A stretch of 64,000 nucleotides of DNA from Tritrichomonas musculus (GCA_039105265.1 JAPFFF010000010.1:4526001-4590000), one strand, 5' to 3'. Shown: positions 21,478-34,139, counted from the stretch's first letter. Notes: generated by a model from the letters alone, not told the origin. Numbers and translations: made by a program.

Positions 21478-21820
21478 AAAGAAAAATATATCTAAAAATG
21501 TACATAATTTCTTCGAATTTCTTGAAAAAAAGAATTTAAAAATTCCCAAAGAGTCCAACTTTATTTGTAAAAGCTCAAATATATATGTCAATCCTGCCAC
21601 GGTACCTAACATTCAAAATAGATACAAAGAAAAGATTACGAAGCAATGTCCATGGTCATTGAAAGATATTAATTTGCTTAAGAAGCTCGTGAATGATATT
21701 AGTCCAAATTGTACAAAATTATCTTCATATTTTGAAAAAAGATCCATAAAATCAATTTACAATAAAGCATCTAAGTTGTATAAAGCAAGAGAGATATTGA
21801 AAAAACCATTCCTTAATTAA
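21478..21820 (+). pseudogene. Myb/SANT-domain gene remnant
   Basis: One frame is open from about 21478 to a stop at 21820 but has no ATG. Its C-terminal half reads CPWSLKDINLLKKLV, then NCTKLSSYFEKRSIKSIYNK and ASKLYKAREILKK. This is the shape of a Myb/SANT repeat: Trp at the start, an acidic/Leu helix, and R-S-x-x-S-I-x-N before the third helix. An ATG at 21496 is in another frame, so the 5' part seems lost or frameshifted, unless an upstream exon exists. It is flanked by a diverged direct repeat at 20680-20815 and 22055-22190. It may be transcribed, but I would treat it as broken. Confidence 0.55.
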
Positions 21821-23371
21821 ATCATTAAACAATTAATCTAAAAAATAAATTTTTTAGTCATATAAACTTTTTCTATTGAAAATATTTTTTTTAATTCAAT
21901 TTTTTTACTATCATTTTTTTTTTTTTTTTTTTCTTTTCATTTTTTCACTCAAAAAAATTCAAATAAAACGATCAATTTTTGAATCATGTCATGATCTTTA
22001 ATTAGAGTTATCAACTTGATAATAAAAGAAAATAATCAATAAATTACTCTAACTTTAAGGTTCTCCTTCTCTAAAAAAATGTAAATTATTCAATATTGAA
22101 TTAGCTCATAGAATATATAATTCAATAGAGCATTTTTCGGAAAGAGTTTTGGTTAAAAATATAAAAATTTGACCTTAACGATTAAATCTTATTTTTTTCA
22201 AATAGAGGTATTCATGTTAAGTCACATAACGTCTTTTTGAATTTTTCTAATCTCATTATTTCCATCAATATTAAGTTATATGCATTCAAATCAATAAATT
22301 TTAATTGGTGGCTCGATATAATCATTTTAAGAATGTCTTACACTGTTTATTTTATTATTTTTTTAATCTAGTATATCTTTAATATTTCATTCAATCTTTA
22401 TGGTTTTTGAAAATTCCAAATATATTTATATTAATACACATATGATTAATTAAATTATTAGATTTTTCAAATTAAATTAGATTTATAAACAGAAATAAAA
22501 AGAAATTAAAATTTTTCTCATATATAAACTTATCATATCTTTTTTTTCAGCCTAGAATTTTATATAATACTTTTCCATATGATATTTTATTATATGTATT
22601 AATGTATATGTTGGTGCTTAAGATATTTATACGCTTAATTTTGAGAAAAAATGGTTTTGATTTTAATGGCTTATTTTAATAGTGTAAAATGTCATAAAAA
22701 GAGTTTAAACTCTTTTTATTTCAAGAAATAAGAAAGTATTCAAGTATATATTTCACTAAACATATTTATTGTATTTTGAATATTATTTTAATTTATTTTT
22801 TATTGTAAATATAAAATGATTAATCAAGATATTTTAATTGATTAATTTAAAATTTTTTAATTCATTCAAAATATAAACTAATCATGTATTCAAAAAAATG
22901 ATCGTCATTTCAATAATAAATCTTTATTCAAATTATAATTATGATTTTATCTTAATATTCAATTAAATAAACCATATTATATATATATAAATATAATATC
23001 AAACATTACATAAAAAATGAATATGATAATATAAATAAAATATATTAAAATATTATATCAATAAATCAGCAGCAATAAAAAATTAAATTATTTCAATTTT
23101 ATAATAATCCTTTGAAATATTACTCCATTTTCATTGAAATATATTCTTTCAAAAGAAACAACTTTTGTTAATGATATTCAAAATTGAGAATTTAATTTCT
23201 CTAACAAAAGTTCTCCATAGCCATTTAGTCATAGAAATATAATTTATATTAATATCTCGAAATCGAACGTATAAAACATTATATACTTTCTATTATAGCA
23301 TAAATATAAAATATTAAAAATAATATTTAATTATCTATCAAATTTCTAGGCTAGATCTCTTCATGAATACC
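21821..23371. other. AT-rich intergenic region, nothing recognised
   Basis: About 1.5 kb of AT-rich DNA with the right member of the diverged direct repeat at 22055-22190. No gene. Confidence 0.45.
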
Positions 23372-23727
23372 TCTTATAAATGTATTATTTGATTTTGATT
23401 TTTGAATACGTTATTTATTCAAATTTAAAAAAAAAAACGTTATAATTGTTGGAAAAAACTACATTTTGAGGACAAAACTATTATTTTCATTCCCGATTTA
23501 AACTGTCTGCATCAAAAGCATCATTTAACAAGATTGGAAAGTGCCTCACAGTTTAATGAAGCAAATGATATTTTCTATATCATTAGAATGCTTCAAATTT
23601 AGAATATAGTTTGATCATAAGCAATGATTACGAGTACTTTATAATTTATACATCAAATATCATTCTTTATGATTGAATAATATCTAAATATATATTTTTA
23701 TTAAATAATTCTTGGAAATTCTTGTTA

Positions 23728-25487
23728 CCCTGTCAAATTTTCCTTTTTTAGAATTGCGGGGATTTGTATGTCAAGAAATAAAAACTCTGAATAATTTGAA
23801 TGAAAATAATTTTTCTCAGAAAAAAAGAAAAGTTTCTATGAATACAAAAAGTTTTATATTTTTTTTTCTTTCAATTTTCCTTTGTGGTTACATTTTATGT
23901 ACGTTTAGAATAAAAAAAGGTAAATAATTTTTATTTTTCTAAGTCTCTCTTTGTTTTTATCAAATATCCTCTGGAATATATTATTAGCACCAAGAGCTTT
24001 ATGATTTCTATGTATTAGTTTGTCGCATGCTTCAAAAATATTTTTAATTAATCTTGAATATCTTTATGTGTTTTGAAGATTATCCCATGCTTCCTTATAC
24101 AAAAGTTCATTAAATAATATGAACTTCTGTTTTTTTGAGGCAAATCGCAGAAATATATTTTTTCTTTCAAAAAGTTCGTTCATGGTTGATTTTGTTTTTA
24201 TTTTATCTCAATATATAATTATAGGAATGACTTAAAATTCAAAAATTAAACTAATAATAATATACTCTTAAAGAAAAATTTACTTTCATGAAAATCTGTT
24301 TTTTGAGGTTTTTCAGAATATCTTCAAAAATCAATGCTTAGTTTTGATTTTATTTGATTTTTGATATGCAGTTATTTTTATTTTTACTAATATATTTCAT
24401 TTTATGATTTAAATTAAAAATTAATAATTTTAATATCAATCAGGCATTGCATGAGATTTGCGACCAAATTACATCAGAAAAAGTTTGTTTTTTTACTTCA
24501 ATAAATCTCTAAAACTAATTCCCCGCTCGTCCAAAGAGTTATATCAAATTATCATACTCATAATAAAAAATAAAATAAGATACTTTCTCATTTCAACTTT
24601 CGGTTTTATGTTTATTATATTAAAACAAAAAAACAATCTGAACTCAATGTGCACCTTGATATGTACTATTTGAACTTCAAAAGTAAATAAATATTTGTGA
24701 TCAAATAACAAGCATTATTATTACAAATTTTGGATAAAGAATTTTCATAATTTTACTAAAAAATAAAAATATATCACAAAGAAATTGCATTTAAAGCTTT
24801 TTGATTTTTTTATTTATACATATAAATATTTTTTGGTTGTTCTAATAGTCAAGTAAAGAAAATAATTGATGAGATGCTGATTATGAATCAGAAAATTTGA
24901 AAATTTGGAATAAAAAGCCGCTTAGAATGATTGAGAGAACAAGTAAATAACGTTGAAATTGCTCTTGTGCCCAGCGGGGACTTGATTATTGAGATGCTGA
25001 AATTGAGTTTGAAAAGTTGAAAATTGGGAATAAAAAGCCGCTTAGAATGATTGAGAGAACAAGTAAATAACGTTGGAATTGCTCTTGTGCTCAGCGGGGA
25101 CTTGATTATTGAGATGTTGAAATTAAGTTTGAAAAGTTGAAAATTATGAAGAATGAGCGGTTTAGAATGATCGAGAGAACAAGTAAGTAACGTTGAAATT
25201 GTCCTTGTGCCCAGCGGGGACTTGATTATTGAGATGTTGAAATTGAGTTTGAAAAGTTGAAAATTATGAATAACAAAGAGTATATATTAGTCATATAAAT
25301 TCTTATTGAATAATAAACAATGAAAATCATTGAATCTAAGAGCTAGAAAAGTTGAAAAAAAGGTCAGCCATTTTTTTATTTTTTATATGTCACTTTTTAT
25401 TTTTCACCATACTAAGAAAAAGTTGATATGCCATGTACGTTTATTTTGATCGTCCCTGCAATTCTAAAAAAGGAAGATTTGAAAGGG
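23728..25487 (+). mobile_element. 1.76-kb TIR element with TA target
   Basis: The ends are CCCTGTCAAATTTTCCTTT and CCCTTTCAAATCTTCCTTT (inverted), both continuing TTTTAGAATTGC, about 38 bp in all. TA lies at 23726-23727 and 25488-25489. The empty site GTTAAC is preserved in repeat copy 2 at 28275-28280, which proves the insertion. No transposase frame; the short ORFs at 23712 and 24458 are unconvincing. It contains a 120-bp tandem array at 24866-25270. Confidence 0.82.
24866..25270 (+). repeat. 120-bp tandem repeat, about 3.4 copies
   Basis: The word GAGAACAAGTAAATAACGTT recurs at 24932, 25052 and (with one change) 25172, each followed by GCCCAGCGGGGACTTGATTA or a close variant. Units differ by only a few bases. 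The CAGCGGGGACT core is strikingly GC-rich for this region. The array lies near the right end of the 1.76-kb element. Confidence 0.9.
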
Positions 25488-25811
25488 TAACTAAATTTTC
25501 TCTATCAATTTATATTTCGAAAGGAATTTATGATTTTAATTAAATTTTTTATTTGGAATGATCGAAACATATTGATATGATTTTACTTTTTGCACACACA
25601 AAAGCTTTTCGCAAAGAAGCTTTTTTTTTTATAAAAAAAAATATTCAAAAATAAACCTTTTTATAAAAAAGTCACTTTTTTTTAAAAAAACAAATTTTTT
25701 TCGAAAAAGTGGATGCTTTCAGATATAACCTATACACATCAAAATAAATATGTTTTATAAATATAATTCTTTATTTTCAAAAAGGAAATCCCTTTTTCTC
25801 CGAGCTCTATT

Positions 25812-27935
25812 GAATATAAAAAAGAATTGAAATAATTTTATTTTCCAAATTAAAAATTTTAAGATTTCAATCAAATCTTTAAAAATCAAATAGGACAAGA
25901 TGTTGATTGTCCGCAAAGAACAAACAATAATTAGAATGAAGAATGCATTTTCTTCGCTTGTAGCTAAGATTAAAAAAAAAAAATAAATTATTATAAATTT
26001 TTTTAAAAATGATTTCAATTTATAATAGAACTATCTATTTTATGAGCGATTCAAAGATTTTTATTGGCTCTTAAGCATTCTTTAGAAAAGAAATAATACG
26101 TTTTTTTTTCAATTCATAATTTTATTTTGTGAACAAATATTAAAATCTTGTATCAAATATTGAATTACCCCTTCAAAATATAAAATTTTATTAATATAGA
26201 AAACTTGCTAACGCTGTTGTATATTTTATAAAGCCTTATTTAAAAATCGGGCTCTGTTGTTTTTTTTTGGAATCGCTTATTGAAAAGATTTAGTTGAATA
26301 ATAAATAAAACTATGGAAAATTGCTTCCTCAAAACTTAAAATAAAAAAGGTCTAAAAACAACTTTTTGAATGATATTTTTAACTTTTTGAATGATCTTTT
26401 TTTTTTTTGCATTTTAAATTTGGAGCCTTCATCAAATAATATTTTCTTTTTATATTTAAAATATATTTTTACTTAGATATACCTAGGAAAACAACAGAGC
26501 CCAATTTTTGATTTTTTCTTTAAATAATGAGATAAAATAAAGCAAAATTTTTTTCTCAGAAAATTTGAGAGGAAAAAAAAAGCTCTTAAACTACAGCCTT
26601 AAAAAATCATATATTAGTAAAATGTTAAACCTTATTTTAATTTATTAATATTTCAAGAATCAGTATCGATTATATTTTGCTTTATTAATTTGATATTGGT
26701 ATCAATTTCAAAATGGACCTCGATGACTATAATTATTGTCAACCCACTGAGCTTAAATTTTCAAGCTTAAAAATTCAAATATAAAAAAATTTTGAGATGA
26801 ACTTTTTGAAATGGATGATTGAAAATTGAATTGCTCTAATATAAATTGAAACAAAATATCATTATTTTTGACTTCAAATGAAAAATATACTTTCAAAAAT
26901 TGTTCATCATTAACATAAAAATTCAATTGGGGTATTTGTTACTTCTACCTGTGATGATACTTTTAATTACAGAATATCATTCAATGCTAATGGAAACGTT
27001 ATTCATATAATTACATCAAAAACAATAATTGAAATACGAATTCCATTATTTCAGCATTAACGTAGATAAAATCATATTAAAATGTTGTAAATTTTACTTT
27101 AAGAAACAGATATGTAAGCAAAATATCAATTATTTTATTGTTTCAAAATGTATTCAAAATACTTATTCAATTAGGGTATCAATTGATTATCAGCGCATAG
27201 AAAACTCTGATATTTGATTTTTACCATATAATCGTTAAAATTGATAGTGTTATAAATAAATTTATGAGAAGAATAGTATTTGATAGAAAATTTATAATTG
27301 AATGTAGTGAAAAATATAATTTTTATTATATACTCTATATAAATAAATGGTAAGATCATAAAAATGCCGATATTTGTAAAATATATCTCATTTTGAATAT
27401 AACATCATAAACTGAAAAATAGCCAAGATATAAATTTAATATTATTTATTGCTTTATATCAAATATTTAGAGTTATAAATTTTTTTGTCTTACGTTTTTA
27501 GAGATATAACTACTAAAAAAAAAAGTATGGAGAAAAAATAATATAATAAGATGAAAAAAATATTTCTCACAATTTTATACAATTGATTTTATTAGATGTA
27601 CATAAACCATATCCTGCCAAAATTTTGAGTTATTTTTATATTTATATTAGAGATCGGCGAAAAAGGAATTTCCATATATACAAAACTTTTACATATCATT
27701 AAGATCCATATGTTTTAAAAATCCATTTTTTTTCGAAAAGAAAAAGGTTTGTCTGTAAAAACATTTTTTTGTGAAATAATTTTTCGTTTAAAAAATTTGT
27801 TTTCTTTTTAAAATGAAAAATACTTCTTAAAATGATCTTTTTTTGCGAAATAATTTTCTTTTTTCGAAACACCATGTCTTTTTTATATGAACAATTTTTT
27901 TTTTATATAGATTTTCTTTTAAAAAAAAAACAAGA
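25812..27935. other. Intergenic region with a small TIR element
   Basis: AT-rich spacer. It holds the candidate MITE at 26249-26502. The remaining ORFs are low in complexity and not convincing. Confidence 0.45.
26249..26502 (+). mobile_element. Small candidate MITE
   Basis: GGGCTCTGTTGTTTT at the left is matched by AAAACAACAGAGCCC at the right, preceded and followed by AAAAAT-type complements. About 254 bp, no gene, no clear target duplication. Confidence 0.55.
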
Positions 27936-28995
27936 TCTTATAAATGTATTATTTGATTTTGATTTTTGAATACGTTATTTATTCATATAAAAAAAACGTT
28001 ATAATTGGTGGAAAAAACTACATTTTGAGGACAAAACTATTATTTTCATTCCCGATTTAAACTGTCTGCATCAAAAGCATCATTTAACAAGATTGGAAAG
28101 TGCCTCACAGTTTAATGAAGCAAATGATATTTTCTATATCATTAGAATGCTTCAAAATTTGAAAATAGTTTGATCATAAGAAATGATTACGAGTACTTTA
28201 TAATTTATACATCAAATATCATTCTTTATGATTTGAATAATTTCTAAATATATATTTTTATTAAATAATTCTTGTTAACTAAATTTTGGACAATCGTTTT
28301 TTTCTACGCAACTTTTTGAATGGTTTTTCTATCCGTGAGTAGCTATTCATGGAAAGTAAAAAACCGCCATCATAAGGTGAAATTTAACTTACTCTGTTAA
28401 GAAAATTAACCAAAAAAATCGTAAATTTAAATTTTCTCTTAAAATTATAACTCTTTGCTTTTTTTATATAATTTTTTTTTATTTTTACATAATTTTTCAG
28501 GAATATACGCACTAGTGATCACCACAGGGCTGCGCGAAGCCGAATCAGGCTCCTTAAATTACTGGATGAATCGGGAAGCCATTTGAACTAAATATTTATG
28601 CATTATTTAGCAAAAATTGAATAAAAAATGTATAAAAAAGTATTCAAAAAGTGGCGTAGAAAAATACGATTCCCCCTAAATTTTCTCTATCAATTTATAT
28701 TTCAAAAGGAATTTATGATTTTAATTAAATTTTTTATTTGAAATGATCGAAACTTATTGATATGATTTTACTTTTTTCACACACAAAAGCTTTTCGCAAA
28801 GAAGCTTTTTTTTTATAAAAAAAAATATTCAAAAATAAACCTTTTTATAAAAAAGCAACTTTTTTTTAAAAAAACAAATTTTTTTCGAAAAAGTGGATGC
28901 TTTCAGATATAACTTATTCACATCAAAATAAATATGTTTTATAAATAGAATTCTTTATTTTCAAAAAGGAAATCCCTTTTTCTCCGAGCTCTATT
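27936..28995 (+). repeat. Dispersed repeat R, copy 2, split by a Mutator-like MITE
   Basis: Matches copy 1 at 23372-25811. Here the MITE at 28288-28675 is inserted only a few bases from the site used by the TA-target element in copy 1. The two copies thus serve as mutual empty-site controls. Confidence 0.85.
28288..28675 (+). mobile_element. Mutator-like MITE family G, copy 2 (9-bp TSD)
   Basis: A 388-bp element with ends GGACAATCGTTTTTTTCTACG and GTAGAAAAATACGATTCCCC. It is flanked by the 9-bp direct repeat CTAAATTTT at 28279-28287 and 28676-28684, and the uninterrupted sequence is seen in repeat R copy 1. A 9-bp duplication is characteristic of Mutator-like elements. It contains the same GC-rich core as copy 1 (28500-28587 here). 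Confidence 0.88.
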
Positions 28996-29500
28996 ATTTA
29001 AATAAATTTATATAATTCATATTTGTACTTTAATAAATGAATTGATCGTACAATTTTAAGATATTTATATTTTTTGTAAAACGGTTTATTTGAAAATTGA
29101 TAATAGTATTTTAAAATTTGTGAATTTTTATTCAATTTTAATTTGAATCAAAGTTATTTTTTAACTTTTTAAAATTTTAAGGTTTCACTTTTTCAAACAA
29201 AATAATGAAAAAAGCATGATATTAAAGTAGGAAAAAAAAAACATGTGATATGATTTTTTTCAAAATTAAATATCTGCTTACTTACATGACAAAGCATATT
29301 ATATGTTCTTAAGAACTCATAAATTTGGGCCAATTTTTTGTTATAACACAATCTTTTTATATCTTGGTTAAATAGCTTTTTTACATGATATTATATTCAA
29401 TTTATATTTTATTAATGATTATTGAATTATCGAAAATTGAATATTTAATGATTTGATTGAGATATTGATATTTTAAGTATAAATAACAATTCATTGAAAA
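28996..29500. other. AT-rich spacer, nothing recognised
   Basis: No gene or repeat seen. Confidence 0.4.
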
Positions 29501-29559
29501 AGTTATGTTTCTGTACATCTATTTTATTTTATATATTTTTTTCAATATCTTAATAAATA

Positions 29560-30177
29560 TATTAAATATATATAAATCAAATAATGAATTAAATAGATTT
29601 ATTATAAATGCTATAAAAGCAAGTTTTCCTAGTAAGGCTTGCGAGTTGTCTAATCAGCAAGTTGTCCACTTTTTGAATGAAAAATGATGATCTTATCTTT
29701 TTAAGTGCATTGAAGCGTCATAAATTTCAGAGAATGTATTCCAACTTTTTCAATTATCAATCGTTTATATTTTTGAATAAAGAGATATGTATTTTCAATG
29801 ACTTCGACGCCAATTTAACAATTAAGATCCTAAAGAAACGTTTCTATTATCTTACTATAGTTGATTTGTAAGCAGTGAAAATAACATTTTAAAGCCAAAC
29901 TTTTTTTAACAAACATGACAATTTTATTGTTAACCGATATTTTTATAGAGATGGAGACAAAATGAGCCGTCGACGAGCTTGTGGGAAAGTGTTTGTGTTT
30001 GCAGGGTGACCTTTACCTGTTCTATACTACTGCAAACCCATTGTTTGCTAGCAATTATGCAGAAGAGGAGAAAGAAAACAATAATGTTTCGGGTGCAATT
30101 ACAGAAAACCAATTAATAGAACAATTTTATAACTAACTTCGTGATAACAACATTAAAGAAGTTTGTCGATGGTTATA
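29560..30177 (+). pseudogene. Decayed ORFs around the mariner insertion
   Basis: Several neighbouring stretches read as protein in different plus-strand frames. Examples are FIINAIKASFPSKACELSNQ, DDLIFLSALKRHKFQRMYSN and, at 29965-30135, GDLYLFYTTANPLFASNYA followed by an acidic Asn-rich segment. Protein-like sequence resumes beyond the mariner (IHLVSSIDVICCEALCYLQI), so the mariner inserted into an already or later degraded gene. I do not recognise the family. Confidence 0.4.
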
Positions 30178-31454
30178 TAGGGTGTTTAATAAGTTTTTAG
30201 GATCTCTGTCAATATCAAAGATATTATAAACCTTTTATTATTTATGTAAAGTATAAACCATATGATTATTTTTTTATATTCCAAAATAAATAAATAAAAA
30301 TCATACATCTCAAAAAACGTTATTTTTATTACAAAAAAGAACTTTTTGAGAAAAATGACGTTAACAAAAAAAAATGGAGCAAAGAGGTGTGATTCATTTC
30401 TTATATAAATTGGGGGGGAAAAAATGAGGAAATTCATTTGTACTTAATAGATGTATATAAGGACAATGCACTTTCTTTAAAAGTAGTAGAATATTGGACT
30501 CATCAATTTAAGCTGGGGCGGGAAACCATTGAAGATGCTCCCAGATCAGGTAGACCATCTAATCCCAGAAAAAGGTTTCTTGTGCAATCTCTAATTGACG
30601 ACGATCCTTTAATCAGCGCCAGGCAAATAGCACGGACCACTGGATTTCCGTTGCAACGGTTATTGATATTTTAACGGTTGATTTAGGGTATAAATATCTT
30701 CATCTCAGATGGGTTCCCCATATATTGACTTTTGATATGAAAAAAAGACGCATTGAATAATCAAAATTCATTTTAAAAAGTTTACAAACAGCAAGCCGAT
30801 CTCACTTCACTAAAGTTAGTTTTTATATTTGACGCAACCGAAAGCAAGATGGGTCCTAGCTGAAGATGACCTTGGTGAAATTGTCAAAAGGTCAAATTAC
30901 CAAAAAAAAAAAAAGTATGGTGTCAATCTTTATTAAAAAAAATGGCACTTTTTTTGTGGATTTATTGCCAAATGGTCAAAAATTTAATTCTGAGTATTTT
31001 GTGGATTCTATAATCCCTCAAATTAACACACTAGCATATCCAAAAGGATATAAGTATGGCAATAAACGTTGCCTTTTACACTTTGACAATGCTCCTTCTC
31101 ATAAGTCAGCTCTCACAAAAAGTGTTTTGGCCAAATTACCATTCAATCTCATACCAAATCCCGAATACAGCCCAGATGTTTCTCCATTAGACTTCGGGAT
31201 ATTTGGAACAGTGAAAAATAAAATGCCATACGAATCAATTGATTCAGAGGAATCATTAAAAGAAATTATCGTTTCAATTTTGAATGATTTGGGAAAAGAA
31301 TTTATAAAACGCGTTTTTGAGGCATGGGAAGAAAGATTGATTCAAGTCATAAAAAACAAAGGTGAATACATTAAATAAAGATAATTTTTATAAAAGTTTT
31401 AATTTTTTATTTCAACTCTTTAATGGTGATCCTAAAAACTTATTGAACACCCTA
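30178..31454 (+). mobile_element. Mariner transposon, full length but broken
   Basis: TA-flanked inverted ends GGGTGTTTAATAAGTTTTTA and GGGTGTTCAATAAGTTTTTA enclose about 1.27 kb, the usual mariner size. The transposase is read in two main pieces: the helix-turn-helix part at 30438-30674 and the catalytic part at 30866-31378. It belongs with the trichomonad mariners (Tvmar-like). Confidence 0.88.
30438..31378 (+). pseudogene. Mariner transposase, frameshifted
   Basis: The N-terminal piece carries a helix-turn-helix with the mariner-typical linker EDAPRSGRPSNPRKR, followed by LISARQIARTTGFPLQ. The C-terminal piece carries LLHFDNAPSHKS, with the second catalytic Asp, and NPEYSPDVSPLDFGIFGTVK, with the third. 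The region between (30675-30865) is broken: the first catalytic region can only be read by changing frame, with RWVLAEDDLGEIVKR in a different frame from the rest and a long A run just after. At least two frame changes make this copy inactive. It would have bound the terminal repeats and cut at TA. Confidence 0.88.
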
Positions 31455-32582
31455 TAATTCATCTTGTCTCTTCTATCGATGTAATCTGTTGTGAAGCTCT
31501 CTGTTATTTACAAATCTGTAGCTTGTTTATTACAGTTTGTTGTTTGGGTTAGATTTGGCAGAACGAGTAAAAAATATATTTTAAAATGATTTGGTATAGT
31601 TGTAATCATAAAATGATGAATGAACAGTGTAATCAAGTGTTTAAACATATATATTTGATCTATATCACAGTAAAGAGTATGTCGAGTATGAATCATTCAT
31701 TAATAAACTTTCCCTGTTAATATATCAAATCCGTTTGAAAGATAGCTACGATAAAAGATTTGATGGTTAATCGACTCATTACATACATTTAAATCATGAG
31801 ATCAAACACATTGTCGATAAAGCTATCAAGAAGAATGGTTCGATTACAGTTTACAATTCGAATGTTCATAAATTCAAGTACTTGAATCGTCTGTAATTGG
31901 GTTATTTTCAAAAAAACTAAAGATTGTATTTAATAATATAAAATAAAAACATTTTTTTAATTTTCCCAACGATTATTTGGGAAAACAATTTTCCGAGCTA
32001 TAACATTTAATGTGAACAACCAAATTCTACTAACACACATTAATAAATACACTAAAGCCAATATTAACAAATATATTACAGTATCGTTTCAAAAAACGAA
32101 AAGTTATTTTATCAAAAAATTCTCTTTTTGAAAAATATTTTGAATAAAATAAATTTTATCAAAGAGAGAATAGGAAAACCTCTTCAGTTCATTTCTTAAA
32201 AAGAAATAAACCTTATCTCAAGTCAGGCACATTTCAACATTTCCTTTTGAGCAAAATTTCTCAAATAATAATAGCTATAAAAGCGTAGAAAGTATTCCGT
32301 TTACTTTTTTAAAAAAAGATGAGATGAAAAAAGACCTTCAAAAAAGACTTTTCGATTTATATTTTGTTATATTACTTGTCATTATAAGTATTTAATATAA
32401 TTATTTCTTTTATTTTGATATATTATCCAGAAAATGATGGATTTAAATATTAAAATTGAATACTTTCTCTCAATTATATGTTGCTTATTTCTCAAAATTG
32501 TACTGTGATCTTTTTCATTTGCATGGATAAAATTAGTTTATATATGCACCTAAATTTATCCTATATTTTTTATAAAGTTTCT
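31455..32582. other. Spacer with decayed coding stretches at 31455-31900
   Basis: Plus-strand fragments such as HIVDKAIKKNGSITVYNSNV (31808-31870) look like eroded protein. They may continue the gene split by the mariner. The remainder is AT-rich and empty. Confidence 0.35.
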
Positions 32583-32714
32583 GGCGGTAGATTTTTCTTT
32601 GGACTCTATCGCTTCATATTGGATAAAAATTCAATGAAAAAAATCACCGTTACGATAATTATTTCACCTTTATAAACCCAAAAAATAAATGCAAATATCT
32701 TTTTTTCTACCGCC
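32583..32714 (+). mobile_element. Tiny TIR element (about 130 bp)
   Basis: GGCGGTAGATTTTT at the left and its near complement TTTTTTCTACCGCC at the right. Inside is TTTGGACTCTATCGCTTCAT, which reappears at 34671-34700 next to another GGCGGTA. That suggests a dispersed small element. No target duplication resolved. Confidence 0.45.
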
Positions 32715-32811
32715 AAAAAACATTTTATAATAACAAAATATTTATATAATATTACATGAAATGTATATACACAATAGGATATAAATATTACAATAGGATT
32801 TTACTTTCTAC

Positions 32812-33550
32812 TAGGGATGGGAAACGGGCAAAGGGCGGGCAATGGGCCCGAAATAAACGTACTGCCCGGGCATGCCCGGGCAAATTTACGGGCAAAATGG
32901 GCTGCCCGGGGCAAAACGGTTATTTACGTTTTTTCGGGCGAAGCAGTGCCCGTTTCCACTTTTTTGGGCAATTGCCCGGTGCTGCCCATTTTCATAAAAA
33001 AGAATTTGGTTCGAATATTTTCCGAACTTTTTTTTAAGAAAAAAGCATTGACAAAATAAAGTTTATGAATGATTTTTGTTTAAAAAAATGCATGAATATA
33101 TTGATTTTTATATTTTAAATATAATTAAAATTAAAAAAATCACATTTACTTTTCTGATAACACAAAAATTTCATTAGATATTATGTCATTAACATAAAAA
33201 AGTAATTTTAACACAACAGTATAATAATATATATGCTATTCTAACTATAAGTTCATAAATAAAACCTTTTGGAACAAATTAAATTTTGAGATATTGAAAA
33301 TAAACTATACAGTTAATGAAATAGTTGTGGGAATAAAAAATTATGCATTTTAAGAATAACAAAAAATCAAAATTTTTTATATAAGCCAAAAAAAGAGTAA
33401 AAAAAGTGATAATATTTTCATTTAAACAAGTTTTTTAAAAAAATTATTTTCTTATTGTTTATAAAAAATGAAAAATAAATTGCAATCATGATGATATGAA
33501 TAAATCTTTTCAACATGGAGTATAGGTTGAGAAATTGGGAATGAAAGAAA

Positions 33551-33584
<34 letters not shown>

Positions 33585-33796
33585 TTCGACGAATATCGAA
33601 CAAGCAGCTTTTACTATTTCATAAAATTTACGGGCAGGAAAGAAAATGATGAACGGGCAAACAGTTTAATGTTCAAATGGGCAAGAACGAGCAAAAACGG
33701 GCAATGTAAAAAAGACGTTTGTGCCCATTCTTGACCGGTGATATGACCAATCTGACATTGCCCGGGCACGTTTCAGGCGCCCGTTTCCCATCCCTA
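32812..33796 (+). mobile_element. hAT/Ac-like non-autonomous element, copy 2 (8-bp TSD)
   Basis: A 985-bp sister of 4768-5738, with the same TAGGGATGGGAAACGGGC ends and GGGCA-rich subterminal arrays. It is flanked by CTTTCTAC at 32804-32811 and 33797-33804. Differences between the copies are mainly single bases and homopolymer lengths, so insertion was fairly recent. No transposase inside. Confidence 0.88.
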
Positions 33797-33828
33797 CTTT
33801 CTACCCTTCTTAAAAAATAATTATTAAT

Positions 33829-33951
33829 TTAATAATGACCAAGCTTGACCAATAACTTATCCCTCTTAAATGTGACGTTTTCAACTTTTCCATTATTGAA
33901 ATGTAATTTGATTCCACACTCTTCCCAACCTGAGAATATGGTACCATTTTT
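33829..33951 (-). pseudogene. C-terminal gene fragment, unknown
   Basis: An open minus-strand stretch with protein-like composition: GTIFSGWEECGIKLHFNNG and then VTFKRDKLLVKLGHY before a stop. There is no start codon in frame. It is probably the end of the eroded gene that begins further right (34140-34657), but continuity cannot be shown. Confidence 0.35.
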
Positions 33952-34139
33952 TTTCTACTTTTCTTGCCTTTTTTCTTGAATTTTTGTTGAAAAAACTAAT
34001 TATATTTAAAGTTTGTTGTTTGTTATTCGAAGGATAAACATTCATAAAAAAAGTATGAAGGGCAAATACAAAAAGTGAATTACTTTAAAGTAATTACTTT
34101 AAATAAATTTTCCAAACTTATCAAATAAAGTTTCCAGCA

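Larger units (their letters stand above)
23372..25811 (+). repeat. Dispersed repeat R, copy 1, split by a TA-target element
   Basis: Bases 23372-23727 and 25488-25811 together match 27936-28995 (copy 2) apart from the transposon in each. The uninterrupted unit is about 660 bp and non-coding, and includes a poly-A/T rich arm and a hairpin (AAGCTTTTCGCAAAGAAGCTTT). In copy 1 a 1760-bp element is inserted at a TA. Confidence 0.85.
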
